Shown here: piece by piece, positions 1 to 8,028 of the stretch | Layout of the letters: each line of letters begins with the position of its first letter | How positions within the stretch are numbered: the stretch's first letter is position 1 | Source of the DNA: Microvirga sp. | GTDB lineage: Bacteria > Pseudomonadota > Alphaproteobacteria > Rhizobiales > Beijerinckiaceae | Length of the DNA: 37,824 nucleotides | Assembly: GCF_014699075.1 (NCBI RefSeq) | Contig: NZ_JACXAB010000038.1 | Span: 1 to 37,824 of the forward strand | Direction of reading: 5' to 3' | The notes under the pieces: model-generated | What the model was told of the DNA's origin: nothing | The model's input: only the letters and a program-made list of their open reading frames with translations | The model's database searches: none | Made by a program: the position numbers and the translations under genes

Positions 1-3000
1 CACGTCCTGGTTGGCCGACAGGTATGCATTGGTCGAGAAGAAGGCGTTCGGATCCCGGCCCTCACGCCAGCCATACGCCGCGTAATGATCATCCGCATCA
101 ATGCCGGCATTCCACACGTTCACGTTCTGAGCGTAATAGAACAAGTCGCTCACGGATGCATTGCCATCATCCTCGTTTACCGTTCCGTCAGCGAATTGGA
201 AGTGTTTAAAACCAGAGAGCGCAAAGTGCTGCCCCCCGGGACCATTGATGACCACCTCAGGTCCATTGAAGCTAAAGGTAGCCTCGCTGAGCCTGAAATC
301 GAACACTTGTGTGTCTTCCTTGACATCGGTGATGGCAAGCCTGAACTCGGGCGAGGTGACCTCACCCTGGCCTGCTGTGTCGGTCGCTTTCACCTGAGCA
401 GCGTACGATTGCTTGACCTCGTAGTCCGCCCCGCCCTTGAACCAAAGCTCGCTACCACGGATCTCGAAGGCTCCGGCATCAGACCCAACCAGCGATAAAT
501 TGTTCGCACCCAGACCGTCATCGGTCGTCACAATGTCCGCCACCTTGACGGCGGAGCCGTTTTCCGCCGTCTGTCCCACCGGGTTTACCAACGCAACCGC
601 CGTGGGGGCTTGGTTCTGCCCTTCGGCCACGTTGGTCAGATTGACGGTGATCATCTTCTTGGTGGTGTAGAGACCATCCGACACCGACACTTCGACCTGA
701 TAGCTCGTCTTTCCGGCCTCATAGTCCGGAGCCGTCTTGAACACCAGATTGCCGCCATCAATGCGGAACAGGTCCGCATCGGCCCCACCGGAGAGGGAGA
801 AAGTAGCCGGTGTGGATCCTGCATCCGCGTCAGTCGCGGCAAGGACGGCAACGAGCATCTGGTTTTCCGCGACTGCATGGACATTGGCCGTTGTGATCAC
901 CGGAGCATTGTCGTTCACGTTGCTGATGGCGAGTCTGAACTCGGCCGAAGTGACCTCACCCTGGCCAGCACTGTCACTGACCTTCACCTGAACAGCATAG
1001 GACGGCTTGGCCTCGTAATCGGCTCCGCCCTTGAACCACAGCTCGCTGCCGCGGATCTCGAAGGCTCCGGCGTCCGCTCCAACCAGCGCCAGCAGGTTCG
1101 TACCAAGGCCGTCATCGGTGGTCGCAATATCCGCCACCTTCACGGCTAAGCCGTTCTCCGGCGTCTGCGCTAGCTGGTTCACCAAGGCCACCGCTGTCGG
1201 CGCCTGGTTCTGACCAGTCGCCGGAGCAAGTCTCACACCAGTGACATCCGTAGAAGCAAGTGATGTCACACCCTTAAGGCTGAATTGTTCTGACATGCCA
1301 TCCGTGTCGGTCACACGCCAGACGTTCCCTCCCGCATAGGCCAGGGTTGCCTGGTCCGAGAAGCCGACGAACTCGAGCTTGTCGAGCGCGCCGTTCCCCT
1401 TGAAGTCAAAGATCGTATCTCCGCTTACCTCACCCTTGCGCAAGCGGAACGTATCGTTGCCCAGCCCACCGTAAAGCTCGTCGGCGCTGGCGCCACCATC
1501 AAGGGTGTCGTTGCCGTCCTGACCATAGAGCTTGTTGTTGCCTTTATTACCACTGATCTCATTGTCCAGATTGTTGCCGACGCCTGAGACGGCAGAGATG
1601 CCGGTCGTAGGATTGTCAATAAGAACGAGTTTTTCTACGTTCGCGGCGAGAGGCTTTTCGGCCACGATGGAGATAGAGCTGATGATTGTATCAGTTCCTG
1701 CTCCAGCCGCTTCGACGACAATGTCGCCTGTGTGATCAACATAGTAGGTGTCGTCGCCGAGGCCGCCGGTGATCGTGTCAGCTCCGCCACGCCCATCGAA
1801 GATGTTGTTGCCGGCGTTGCCGTTCAAGACGTTGGCGCCCGTGTTTCCTGTGGCGCTCAGGTTCGCCGTTCCCGCAAGCGTGAGTTCCTCGACTTCATCG
1901 GCGAGCGTATAGCTGACGCTGCTGAAGACACGGTCGTAACCTCCCAGGCCGCCATCAGCCCTCTCCGTGATCAAGTCACCAGTTTCGTCGACGATATAGA
2001 TGTCATCGCCATCGCCACCGACCATTGAGTCGGCGCCAACACCGCCGTCCAGAGAGTCGTTGCCAGCGCCGCCCTTCAGCGTGTCGTTTCCTCCAGCACC
2101 GATGATCGTGTCCGCTCCGCCAAGACCTTCGAGAGTATTCGCAGCATCATTGCCGGTTACAACGTTGTTGAGTTCATTCCCGTAGCCGTTGATCGCAGCG
2201 ATCCCCGTCAATGTCAGCTTTTCGACGTTGGCCGAGAGAATGTGCTTGGCTGAGGCGAAGACATGATCCGTACCCTCATTGGGATTCTCGGTAACGACAT
2301 CGCCGTCCTTGTTGACATAGTAGGTGTCGTCGCCCTTACCGCCCGCCAAGGTGTCGACGCCAGCAGAGCCGGTGAGCGTATCGGGACCATCAGTGGCTAC
2401 ACCGCCAATCGCGTTGCCTGTGATTACCGTTCCTGTCGATCCCCCGTCCGTGTTTGTGGGCTCCTCCCGGATTGCATAACGCGCATCCTCCGGGTTGATG
2501 ATGTTGTTCAGGACCTGTGTGCCAGTCGAGTAGTAATTTTTGACCGGATTTGTTGTGGGATCATCGTCAGGGTTACCGTCCGGGTAGTCCTCTCGCAGCC
2601 GGATTTGGACCTCGTCGAAAGCGCCTTTCCTTTCCTGGGAGTTATTTGAAATTGAGCTCTTTTGAAGGATCGTATTGACTGAACCCTCAATTCGCACACC
2701 TTGGCGCATGTTGTCGTATATCTTAGCTCCGGTAATGGTTACATCGTCAGACAGCTTGACCAGAATACCCTCACGGGTGTTCCCATAATATTCGCCCCCG
2801 ATGATCTGAACGTCCGTGACATGGGCAATTTCAGCCTCATCTCCGCGCTGAATATCGCCGCGTTGTACAACAATACCAGCGCCACCGGTCGCGCCCAGGC
2901 CGTTGTTATAGGCAGTGTTGTTTTCAAGAACGATGTCGGTCGAGGCATTCTGAATGTTGAAGCCGTGGCGGTCATTGTTGTAAGCGACGTTGTTCTTGTA

Positions 3001-3603
3001 GACACCGCCCACGACCCCGTCTGCTACGAAGCCGTCCTTGCCGTTATCGTGAGCGACGCAGTTTTCGATTACCACCTCGTAGGAAATTTCGTGCGGATTG
3101 AAGCCGTAGGCAGTGCACTCCTTAATCTCAACGCCTGAGAGGGTGATGTTGGTCTGCGTTTCACCTTCTTCCGCCTTCACGCCGCAGATGAATCCGGCCT
3201 GGTGATCCTTTAGAGGGTCTCCAGTGGTGTTATTGTCACGGTTGCCGTCAATCGTCAGACCGGAAACGGAGACGTTGGAGACATCTTCAAGGGCCGTACG
3301 CACGATGCCGTTGAGACGGGCATTGAAGTTGTCCACGAGCTGGATGACCGTCTTTCCCATGCCAGCACCGGTCAGAGCCACGCCCGAGAGCAGCTCGACG
3401 GCCCCCACAGACGGATTGCTCTGATCACCCGTCACAACGTAGGTGCCGACGGCCAACTGGACGACAACCTGCTCGGCGGATGGATTGGCTTTGAGGGCCT
3501 CTTGATAGGCTGCATTGGCTCTTTGGATGGCATCCTTGATGGCAGCCGTATCCTGCGCAGCATCACCGGTCGGAGCATCAACGATGATAATCTGTGGGGC
3601 CAT
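1..3603 (-). CDS. Secreted RTX protein with AlgE-type mannuronan C5-epimerase-like module and cadherin-like repeats (C-terminus beyond window)
   Basis: The reading frame is open for 1201 codons from ATG 3603 to the window edge. Residues 1-385 form a right-handed beta-helix closely resembling the A-module of AlgE alginate epimerases (GVALTGAGMGKTVIQL, LTIDGNRDN, AHDNGKDGFVAD, NNDRHGFN). Active-site equivalents: Tyr166, His171, Asp195 and His213 are kept with AlgE4 spacing, but the Asp of YGFDPHE is Asn169. RTX nonapeptides (GGAGNDTLKGG type) and serralysin-like strands cover about 405-760. Three cadherin-like units follow at about 797-1091, and residues 1153-1201 hold an AGIDADDHYAAYGWREGRDPN unit. 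There is no N-terminal signal peptide, which fits type I secretion; the C-terminal secretion signal would lie outside. Family knowledge suggests extracellular epimerisation of a uronan; activity is uncertain because of Asn169. ATG 3603 is preferred over in-frame ATG 3609 because of ribosome-site spacing. Confidence 0.9.
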   Translation of the reverse strand, partial: MAPQIIIVDAPTGDAAQDTAAIKDAIQRANAAYQEALKANPSAEQVVVQLAVGTYVVTGDQSNPSVGAVELLSGVALTGAGMGKTVIQLVDNFNARLNGIVRTALEDVSNVSVSGLTIDGNRDNNTTGDPLKDHQAGFICGVKAEEGETQTNITLSGVEIKECTAYGFNPHEISYEVVIENCVAHDNGKDGFVADGVVGGVYKNNVAYNNDRHGFNIQNASTDIVLENNTAYNNGLGATGGAGIVVQRGDIQRGDEAEIAHVTDVQIIGGEYYGNTREGILVKLSDDVTITGAKIYDNMRQGVRIEGSVNTILQKSSISNNSQERKGAFDEVQIRLREDYPDGNPDDDPTTNPVKNYYSTGTQVLNNIINPEDARYAIREEPTNTDGGSTGTVITGNAIGGVATDGPDTLTGSAGVDTLAGGKGDDTYYVNKDGDVVTENPNEGTDHVFASAKHILSANVEKLTLTGIAAINGYGNELNNVVTGNDAANTLEGLGGADTIIGAGGNDTLKGGAGNDSLDGGVGADSMVGGDGDDIYIVDETGDLITERADGGLGGYDRVFSSVSYTLADEVEELTLAGTANLSATGNTGANVLNGNAGNNIFDGRGGADTITGGLGDDTYYVDHTGDIVVEAAGAGTDTIISSISIVAEKPLAANVEKLVLIDNPTTGISAVSGVGNNLDNEISGNKGNNKLYGQDGNDTLDGGASADELYGGLGNDTFRLRKGEVSGDTIFDFKGNGALDKLEFVGFSDQATLAYAGGNVWRVTDTDGMSEQFSLKGVTSLASTDVTGVRLAPATGQNQAPTAVALVNQLAQTPENGLAVKVADIATTDDGLGTNLLALVGADAGAFEIRGSELWFKGGADYEAKPSYAVQVKVSDSAGQGEVTSAEFRLAISNVNDNAPVITTANVHAVAENQMLVAVLAATDADAGSTPATFSLSGGADADLFRIDGGNLVFKTAPDYEAGKTSYQVEVSVSDGLYTTKKMITVNLTNVAEGQNQAPTAVALVNPVGQTAENGSAVKVADIVTTDDGLGANNLSLVGSDAGAFEIRGSELWFKGGADYEVKQSYAAQVKATDTAGQGEVTSPEFRLAITDVKEDTQVFDFRLSEATFSFNGPEVVINGPGGQHFALSGFKHFQFADGTVNEDDGNASVSDLFYYAQNVNVWNAGIDADDHYAAYGWREGRDPNAFFSTNAYLSANQDV
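333..620 (-). repeat. Cadherin-like coding repeat, copy B
   Basis: This stretch is a near-identical direct repeat of 927-1213 in the same gene and frame. Both encode a unit running from AENGxAVKVADI through AGAFEIRGSELWFKGGADYE to AGQGEVTS. Differences are scattered substitutions, so the copies are older than a fresh duplication but still clearly homologous at DNA level. Confidence 0.8.
927..1213 (-). repeat. Cadherin-like coding repeat, copy A
   Basis: Partner of the repeat at 333-620. A third, more diverged unit (about 620-925, containing ADLFRIDGGNLVFKTAPDYE) lies between them, giving three tandem beta-sandwich modules. Confidence 0.8.
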
Positions 3604-3611
3604 GATCATTG

Positions 3612-3619
3612 TCCTTCTT
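3612..3619 (-). promoter_or_regulatory. Ribosome binding site deciding the start of the RTX protein
   Basis: On the minus strand AAGAAGGAC precedes ATGATCATG. The GGA core lies about 9 bases before ATG 3603 but only about 3 bases before ATG 3609, so the downstream ATG (protein MAPQIIIVD...) is the better start. Confidence 0.55.
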
Positions 3620-4480
3620 GTACGTTGAATGCTACGTTGATTGCGGTCACCATCGCCCGAACAAGCGTCCGCTGCGGGCACTGTGAAGCTGGCGGTGCTT
3701 GGAGTAGGCGCTTCTTCAGAGAATGAGGCTCAGTCCCAAAGCCATGTTGGCGACCGTTGATGCCTCTGGCATTGCCACGACTCAGCCCCTCTCTTGGGAC
3801 GTTCTCGCAAGATCTTATTCAATAACTTCGAATACATAGAAGCTTTTCGGGAATGGTTGCTCGCTGTTAGATACAAGATAGAGCTTATCGTCGGTCTTGT
3901 ACTTAGCTATACTGTGTATCGTGACGGCAATTTCGATCTAACCCGCACTGATATTGAAAACGTTCTACCTACTTTGCAGTATAACCTCTGCCGCATTGGG
4001 CAAGCCATTTGGACAGGCCCACGAGGCCATTTGCGGCGAGGTAAAGAGCCAAAGCCGTCAATCCAGCGGCTCTACCATCGGCGACAAGTCAGCCGCTGAT
4101 GGCTCTCCTCTGGGGAGAAAAAAGCAGCAGCAGTTATGCGTTAGTCGCCTGTCCAAACTGCTGAACTCGCTGCAAAAAATGGATCATACCCGCGAGCGCA
4201 CTCATCTGCGTCTGGCTCCTCTTAGCCAGATTGACCGGCGGGTTAACTGCTCCTGCTATAATTTCGAGTTCCTTGCTTGGGCCTGACACGACCCAAGGCG
4301 CAACAACTCATGACGGTGACAGCCTTGTCCTGTTTGTCCTGCAGGCATGAAGACCAAAATAATTTCAGAATCGAAGCCTTCTTGACGTGGCTACGAGGTG
4401 AGGTGGCAAAATCGCCCTTGCACATATTTATGTAATAATGTATTATTAATCGTGTCTGGATCCGTGAACAGCTGATGTGC
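3620..4480. other. Long stretch without a supported gene
   Basis: Several open frames occur (plus-strand 3794-4099 and 3954-4286, minus-strand 4243-4485), but none shows a recognisable domain, a good ribosome site or consistent codon use. The region just beyond 3603 must carry the promoter of the minus-strand RTX gene; no consensus promoter could be picked with confidence. An AT-rich patch sits near 4425-4455. Confidence 0.5.
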
Positions 4481-4484
4481 ATCA

Positions 4485-4720
4485 TCGGGACGAGACGCTT
4501 GGATCCTCAAGCCGCAGCAGCACGCTGAAGCGCTTATGGCACTTGGTGTCAGCACTCGGCGTAACCTGCCCGCGACGGCGCCCGACCGGCTGGACTGGTT
4601 CCGAGAGGTCAAACCGCTTCACATTCTCCAGAGAAACTACTAATGAGCAGCGATGCACACGCACAAGCCCTCTCTGACCAACTCTGAACGCCCCTAGCCA
4701 CCGCAGCTTGAGCACTCGAA
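4485..4720 (-). pseudogene. Possible decayed LytTR-type DNA-binding domain
   Basis: The minus-strand translation contains RGLVRVHRCSLVVSLENVKR followed by GRRRGQVTPSADTKCHKRF and SVLLRLED. This resembles the C-terminal core of LytTR domains (RVHRSxLVNLxxVxRI...G.V.L.DG...PVSRR...LL). The match is interrupted by small apparent insertions, and no receiver or membrane domain is readable upstream in any frame. It therefore looks like the remains of a transcription regulator. Chance resemblance is possible. Confidence 0.4.
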
Positions 4721-5017
4721 ACGGATTTGACCTTAGTCGAGGATATCTTGAACAAACACCGGAGACTGCGCTCCTCTTCATGATGGGACCATCTCGACCC
4801 TAGACAGCCTTGGCTTCCGAATGGACGCACTAGGCTTGCTGGAGTTGAGCCTGCGGACGTAGCCCAGCGGGGCCTAGAAGACGGCGAGCAGGCGGTTGCC
4901 ACAGCAACGACCAGCAACAGCCCTTGGTGTTACCATGTATATTCAAGCTCTAACCAACATCCATACAGTTCTGACGGGCGGAGTTCCGTTCGGCACTTAC
5001 GGAATTCATAAAACACG
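4721..5017. other. Upstream region of the ABC exporter genes
   Basis: No gene is supported. The segment should contain the promoter for the plus-strand exporter operon. Only a weak purine-rich site (ACGGAA) precedes ATG 5018. Confidence 0.4.
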
Positions 5018-5803
5018 ATGATCAAACGAGCATTCTTGGACGTCTATGAAGGCCTAAAGCGCTGGGATCTCTGGGTTTTTCTCGGTTGGCATGATGTCAG
5101 GCAGCGCTATCGCCGTTCTTCCCTAGGGCCACTTTGGATCACACTTGCCACCCTTGTTACGATTGGCGGCATGTCACTGCTCTACGCTGGTCTGTTCAGG
5201 CAGGATCTAAGGAGCTTCTTGCCCCTCGTCGCATCGGGAATCGTAATATGGGGACTCATTGCAGGATGTGTCACCGAGGGGACCAGCGTATTTATATCAT
5301 CGAGCGCGACGATTAAGCAGATTCCAGCGCCGCTCACGATCCATGTATTTAGAGTGGCATGGAATCAGTTTATCTATTTCTTACATAACTTTGTCCTTGT
5401 CATACTGGCACTTCTGATCACTGGCACCCCAGTCACGATGGCAAGCCTTCTGTTCATTCCAGCGCTGCTCTTATTGATTCTGAACTTGGGCTGGATGATC
5501 TTGCTTTTAGGAACCATCAGCGCTCGGTTTCGGGATGTGCCGCTCATCGTGCAATCCCTCCTTGGCGCATTGTTCATGATGACACCGATCCTCTGGCAAG
5601 CAAGTTTCCTGCCGCCAGCGCGCCAGTGGGTCGCATTTCTCAATCCATTCACATACTTGGTTGAGATTGTTCGCATACCACTTCTTGGGAACCAACCATC
5701 GCTTGTGGACTGGACAGTCGTCGGCGCTATGGCGATTGGAGGCTGGATTGCCGCCGCAACGCTATACGGCCGCTCTCACAAGAAAATCGCCTATTGGATC
5801 TAA
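5018..5803 (+). CDS. wzm: ABC-2 type polysaccharide exporter permease (Wzm/KpsM family)
   Basis: The 261-residue protein has the usual length and layout of Wzm/KpsM permeases: a cytoplasmic N-terminus with the amphipathic segment WDLWVFLGWHDVRQRYRRSS, then about six hydrophobic helices. It ends with the family-typical region MMTPILWQASFLPP...LNPFTYLVEIVRIPLLG before a last membrane segment. It forms the inner-membrane channel that exports a polyprenyl-linked O-antigen or capsule glycan, driven by the ATPase encoded 29 bases downstream. The gene starts a plus-strand group continuing to the RgpF-domain gene. KpsM and Wzm cannot be separated from sequence alone. Confidence 0.92.
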   Translation: MIKRAFLDVYEGLKRWDLWVFLGWHDVRQRYRRSSLGPLWITLATLVTIGGMSLLYAGLFRQDLRSFLPLVASGIVIWGLIAGCVTEGTSVFISSSATIKQIPAPLTIHVFRVAWNQFIYFLHNFVLVILALLITGTPVTMASLLFIPALLLLILNLGWMILLLGTISARFRDVPLIVQSLLGALFMMTPILWQASFLPPARQWVAFLNPFTYLVEIVRIPLLGNQPSLVDWTVVGAMAIGGWIAAATLYGRSHKKIAYWI

Positions 5804-5815
5804 GCGGCTTGTCCC

Positions 5816-5823
5816 AGGAGGGG
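5816..5823 (+). promoter_or_regulatory. Strong ribosome binding site deciding the wzt start
   Basis: AGGAGGGG lies 9 bases before ATG 5833. The longer in-frame alternative begins with TTG 5794 inside wzm and has no comparable site, so ATG 5833 is chosen. Confidence 0.7.
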
Positions 5824-5832
5824 CTCCGAAAT

Positions 5833-6612
5833 ATGGCATACGTTGAAGCGAAAGATCTCGGGGTGCGCTATCCCGTCCTCACTGCGTCAGCACGCTCATT
5901 GAAAAATCAGATCTTGTCCCGCACGACCGGCGGCCGGATCGCAGGAAGCAAAGCTCGCGCAGTTGAGGTCCAGGCCTTAAGTCAACTCAACTTTGTGTTT
6001 GAGCCCGGAGACCGGGTTGCTCTTATAGGCCATAACGGCAGTGGCAAGAGTACCCTCCTCAGGATCTTGGCCGGCATCTACCATCCCACAGAAGGGTATC
6101 TTGATCGCAGGGGCCGGGTCGCTGCCTTATTCGATGCCAGCTTCGGAATGGACATGGATTCAAGCGGATTTGAGAACATCGTGCTCCGTGGCAAATATCT
6201 CGGCATTTCCAATGCCGAGATCGACCGGCAGGTGGACGATATCGCTGCGTTCTCGGAGCTTGGTGATTTCCTCAAGATGCCACTGCGGACCTATTCCGCC
6301 GGAATGATCGCGCGCTTGGCCTTCTCGATTTCAACTTCCGTCGAGGCTGATATTCTCCTCATTGACGAGGGGCTCGGGGCCGGCGATGCGGCATTCATGG
6401 CAAAAGCCAACGGTCGCATGCAGCAGCTGATCGAGCGTTCCCGTATCGTCGCGTTCGCATCGCATGATCGGAACACGACGCTGGAATTCTGCACCCGAGG
6501 CTTGGTCTTGCAGAGTGGCAGGTTGTTGTATGATGGTCCGGTTCGTGGAGCATATGAGTTCTATGACGATATCATCGGAGCCAAAATCTCGTGGGATAGC
6601 ATGGCACTCTGA
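5833..6612 (+). CDS. wzt: Polysaccharide ABC exporter ATPase (Wzt/KpsT family, no carbohydrate-binding domain)
   Basis: The 259-residue ATPase has Walker A GHNGSGKST (66-74), an LSGGQ-type signature written YSAGM (154-158) as in polysaccharide exporters, Walker B ILLIDE (174-179) and the H-loop His211. It powers export of the lipid-linked glycan through the permease encoded just upstream. The protein stops about 50 residues after the H-loop, so it lacks the C-terminal carbohydrate-binding domain of O9a-type Wzt and is nearer the KpsT or short-Wzt architecture. This suggests export that does not depend on recognising a terminal glycan modification (inference from family knowledge). Confidence 0.92.
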   Translation: MAYVEAKDLGVRYPVLTASARSLKNQILSRTTGGRIAGSKARAVEVQALSQLNFVFEPGDRVALIGHNGSGKSTLLRILAGIYHPTEGYLDRRGRVAALFDASFGMDMDSSGFENIVLRGKYLGISNAEIDRQVDDIAAFSELGDFLKMPLRTYSAGMIARLAFSISTSVEADILLIDEGLGAGDAAFMAKANGRMQQLIERSRIVAFASHDRNTTLEFCTRGLVLQSGRLLYDGPVRGAYEFYDDIIGAKISWDSMAL

Positions 6613-6796
6613 GCAGCCGTTACCGGTCGTTCGAAGACAACACAGCTGCATTGGTGCAATGGATGTCTCTCACGTAGGAGTTCGATTGCCAGAACCGATC
6701 ACGCCAGCCCCTGCTGCTGACCGAGTACCGCCGCCTCCGAGTGGTCCCTCCAGGGGCCCCATGGAGCCATACTGTCTGAACAAAGTTATAACTTGA

Positions 6797-7813
6797 ATGC
6801 ACCTTCCGCTACACAACGCAGCACGTGTTTGTTTCTTTGCGCACTTCGACAGCGAAGGGCACGTTGAAGATTATGTTCTTCGATATCTGAGAAAGCTGCG
6901 GCAGCTGGACTTTACGATCATTTTCATTACACCGTCCGCGATTGACAAGCATGCCAAGGACCTCCTCCTTCAGATATGTCACGATGTCATAACGCGCAGG
7001 AACGAAGGTTTGGATTTTGGCTCATGGGCCACAGCCTTCGCGAAATATGGAGATCAGCTGGCCGGGGATCTTCTGTTGGCCAATGATAGCGTGTATGGCC
7101 CGATTGGCGACCTGCACAACGCGCTTGATGTGCTGCTGAGCAACGATGCTGACTTCTACGGGTGGGTCGAGAGCCTTGATACGGCCAAGCATCTACAAAG
7201 CTGGTTCATGGTTTTCAAACCGCACGTCTACCGCAGTCAAGCTTTCCGCTCGGTCATGGCTCTTCCTTTTTCTCGTCTCACCAAGCGAGAGATCATTGAG
7301 CGCGCCGAAATCGGATTAACTACCGCGTTGGTGCAGGCAGGGTTTCGGTATTGCGCAGCCTATCGCGCCTCAGGGGCGGGTACGTTATCGAAACTGCATT
7401 CATTCAACCCATCCCATTTCCTTTGGCGCGAACTCGTAACAAGCGGGCGTGTTCCTTTTATCAAGGTTGAGTTGCTGCGCGACAACCCACTCAACGTCCC
7501 CGATGTCTATGCCTGGCAACCCGTTGTTTCTCAAATAGAGCCAGAGATAGTCCCGCTGATAAGGGACCATCTCACAAAAAAGAAAGCTATTTCTCTACAA
7601 CCACGGGACGTTTCCCGGACCCAAACGCTCAAAGATAGGCTTCACACCCAGCCATTTTTCGCCCGCGATTATCTCTATACCCTGGATAACAGAACAGCAG
7701 CGATACTCTCAAATACAGTTGTTTTCCTTGCGCTCGCTTCAGCTCGAAGAATCGTTGGTGGCGTCCTCAAGGTCCTTGTGCGAAGCGGCCTAAGACGTCA
7801 GCGCGTGCGATAG
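6797..7813 (+). CDS. Rhamnan synthesis F (RgpF) family protein
   Basis: The 338-residue protein shows the RgpF family pattern: ARVCFFAHFDSEGHVEDYVL at the start, then TRRNEGLDFGSWATA, LLLANDSVYGPI and HLQSWFMVF. RgpF-family proteins are glycosyltransferases of rhamnose-containing polysaccharides such as the Streptococcus mutans rhamnan. The last 70 residues after about 270 are poorly conserved and basic. The gene follows wzm-wzt by 184 bases on the same strand and converges on the WbsX-RgpF gene. Together with the rml genes at 27.6-30.4 kb it points to a rhamnose-containing glycan. The start is ATG 6797, with only a weak ribosome site. Confidence 0.85.
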   Translation: MHLPLHNAARVCFFAHFDSEGHVEDYVLRYLRKLRQLDFTIIFITPSAIDKHAKDLLLQICHDVITRRNEGLDFGSWATAFAKYGDQLAGDLLLANDSVYGPIGDLHNALDVLLSNDADFYGWVESLDTAKHLQSWFMVFKPHVYRSQAFRSVMALPFSRLTKREIIERAEIGLTTALVQAGFRYCAAYRASGAGTLSKLHSFNPSHFLWRELVTSGRVPFIKVELLRDNPLNVPDVYAWQPVVSQIEPEIVPLIRDHLTKKKAISLQPRDVSRTQTLKDRLHTQPFFARDYLYTLDNRTAAILSNTVVFLALASARRIVGGVLKVLVRSGLRRQRVR

Positions 7814-8028
7814 AACGATCATCCAGCCTACCCGCTGCACAACCCGCTGGATACGTGTGGCGTCGCTGCCAGCCTGCGACACCAATCCAACACCATCCAC
7901 GGGCCCTACCGCGTTTGGCTCACCTTCGATCCAAGCAATGGGTTGTGCACGATCTCTTGCCCGCGATTTCTCGACACTACCAAGCACCAAGCCCGATGGA
8001 AAGAACTCCCGACGGATTCGACCGGTGC

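Noticed and set aside
333..2400. Repeated sequence that could suggest a CRISPR or satellite
   Set aside because: The repeats are in frame and encode RTX nonapeptides or cadherin-like domains; no spacer structure.
85..3424. Many plus-strand open frames opposite the RTX gene
   Set aside because: They are antisense shadows of one continuous, domain-rich minus-strand frame and show no family features.
3794..4286. Two overlapping plus-strand open frames
   Set aside because: No recognisable domain, no convincing ribosome site and biased composition; kept only as part of the gene-free stretch.
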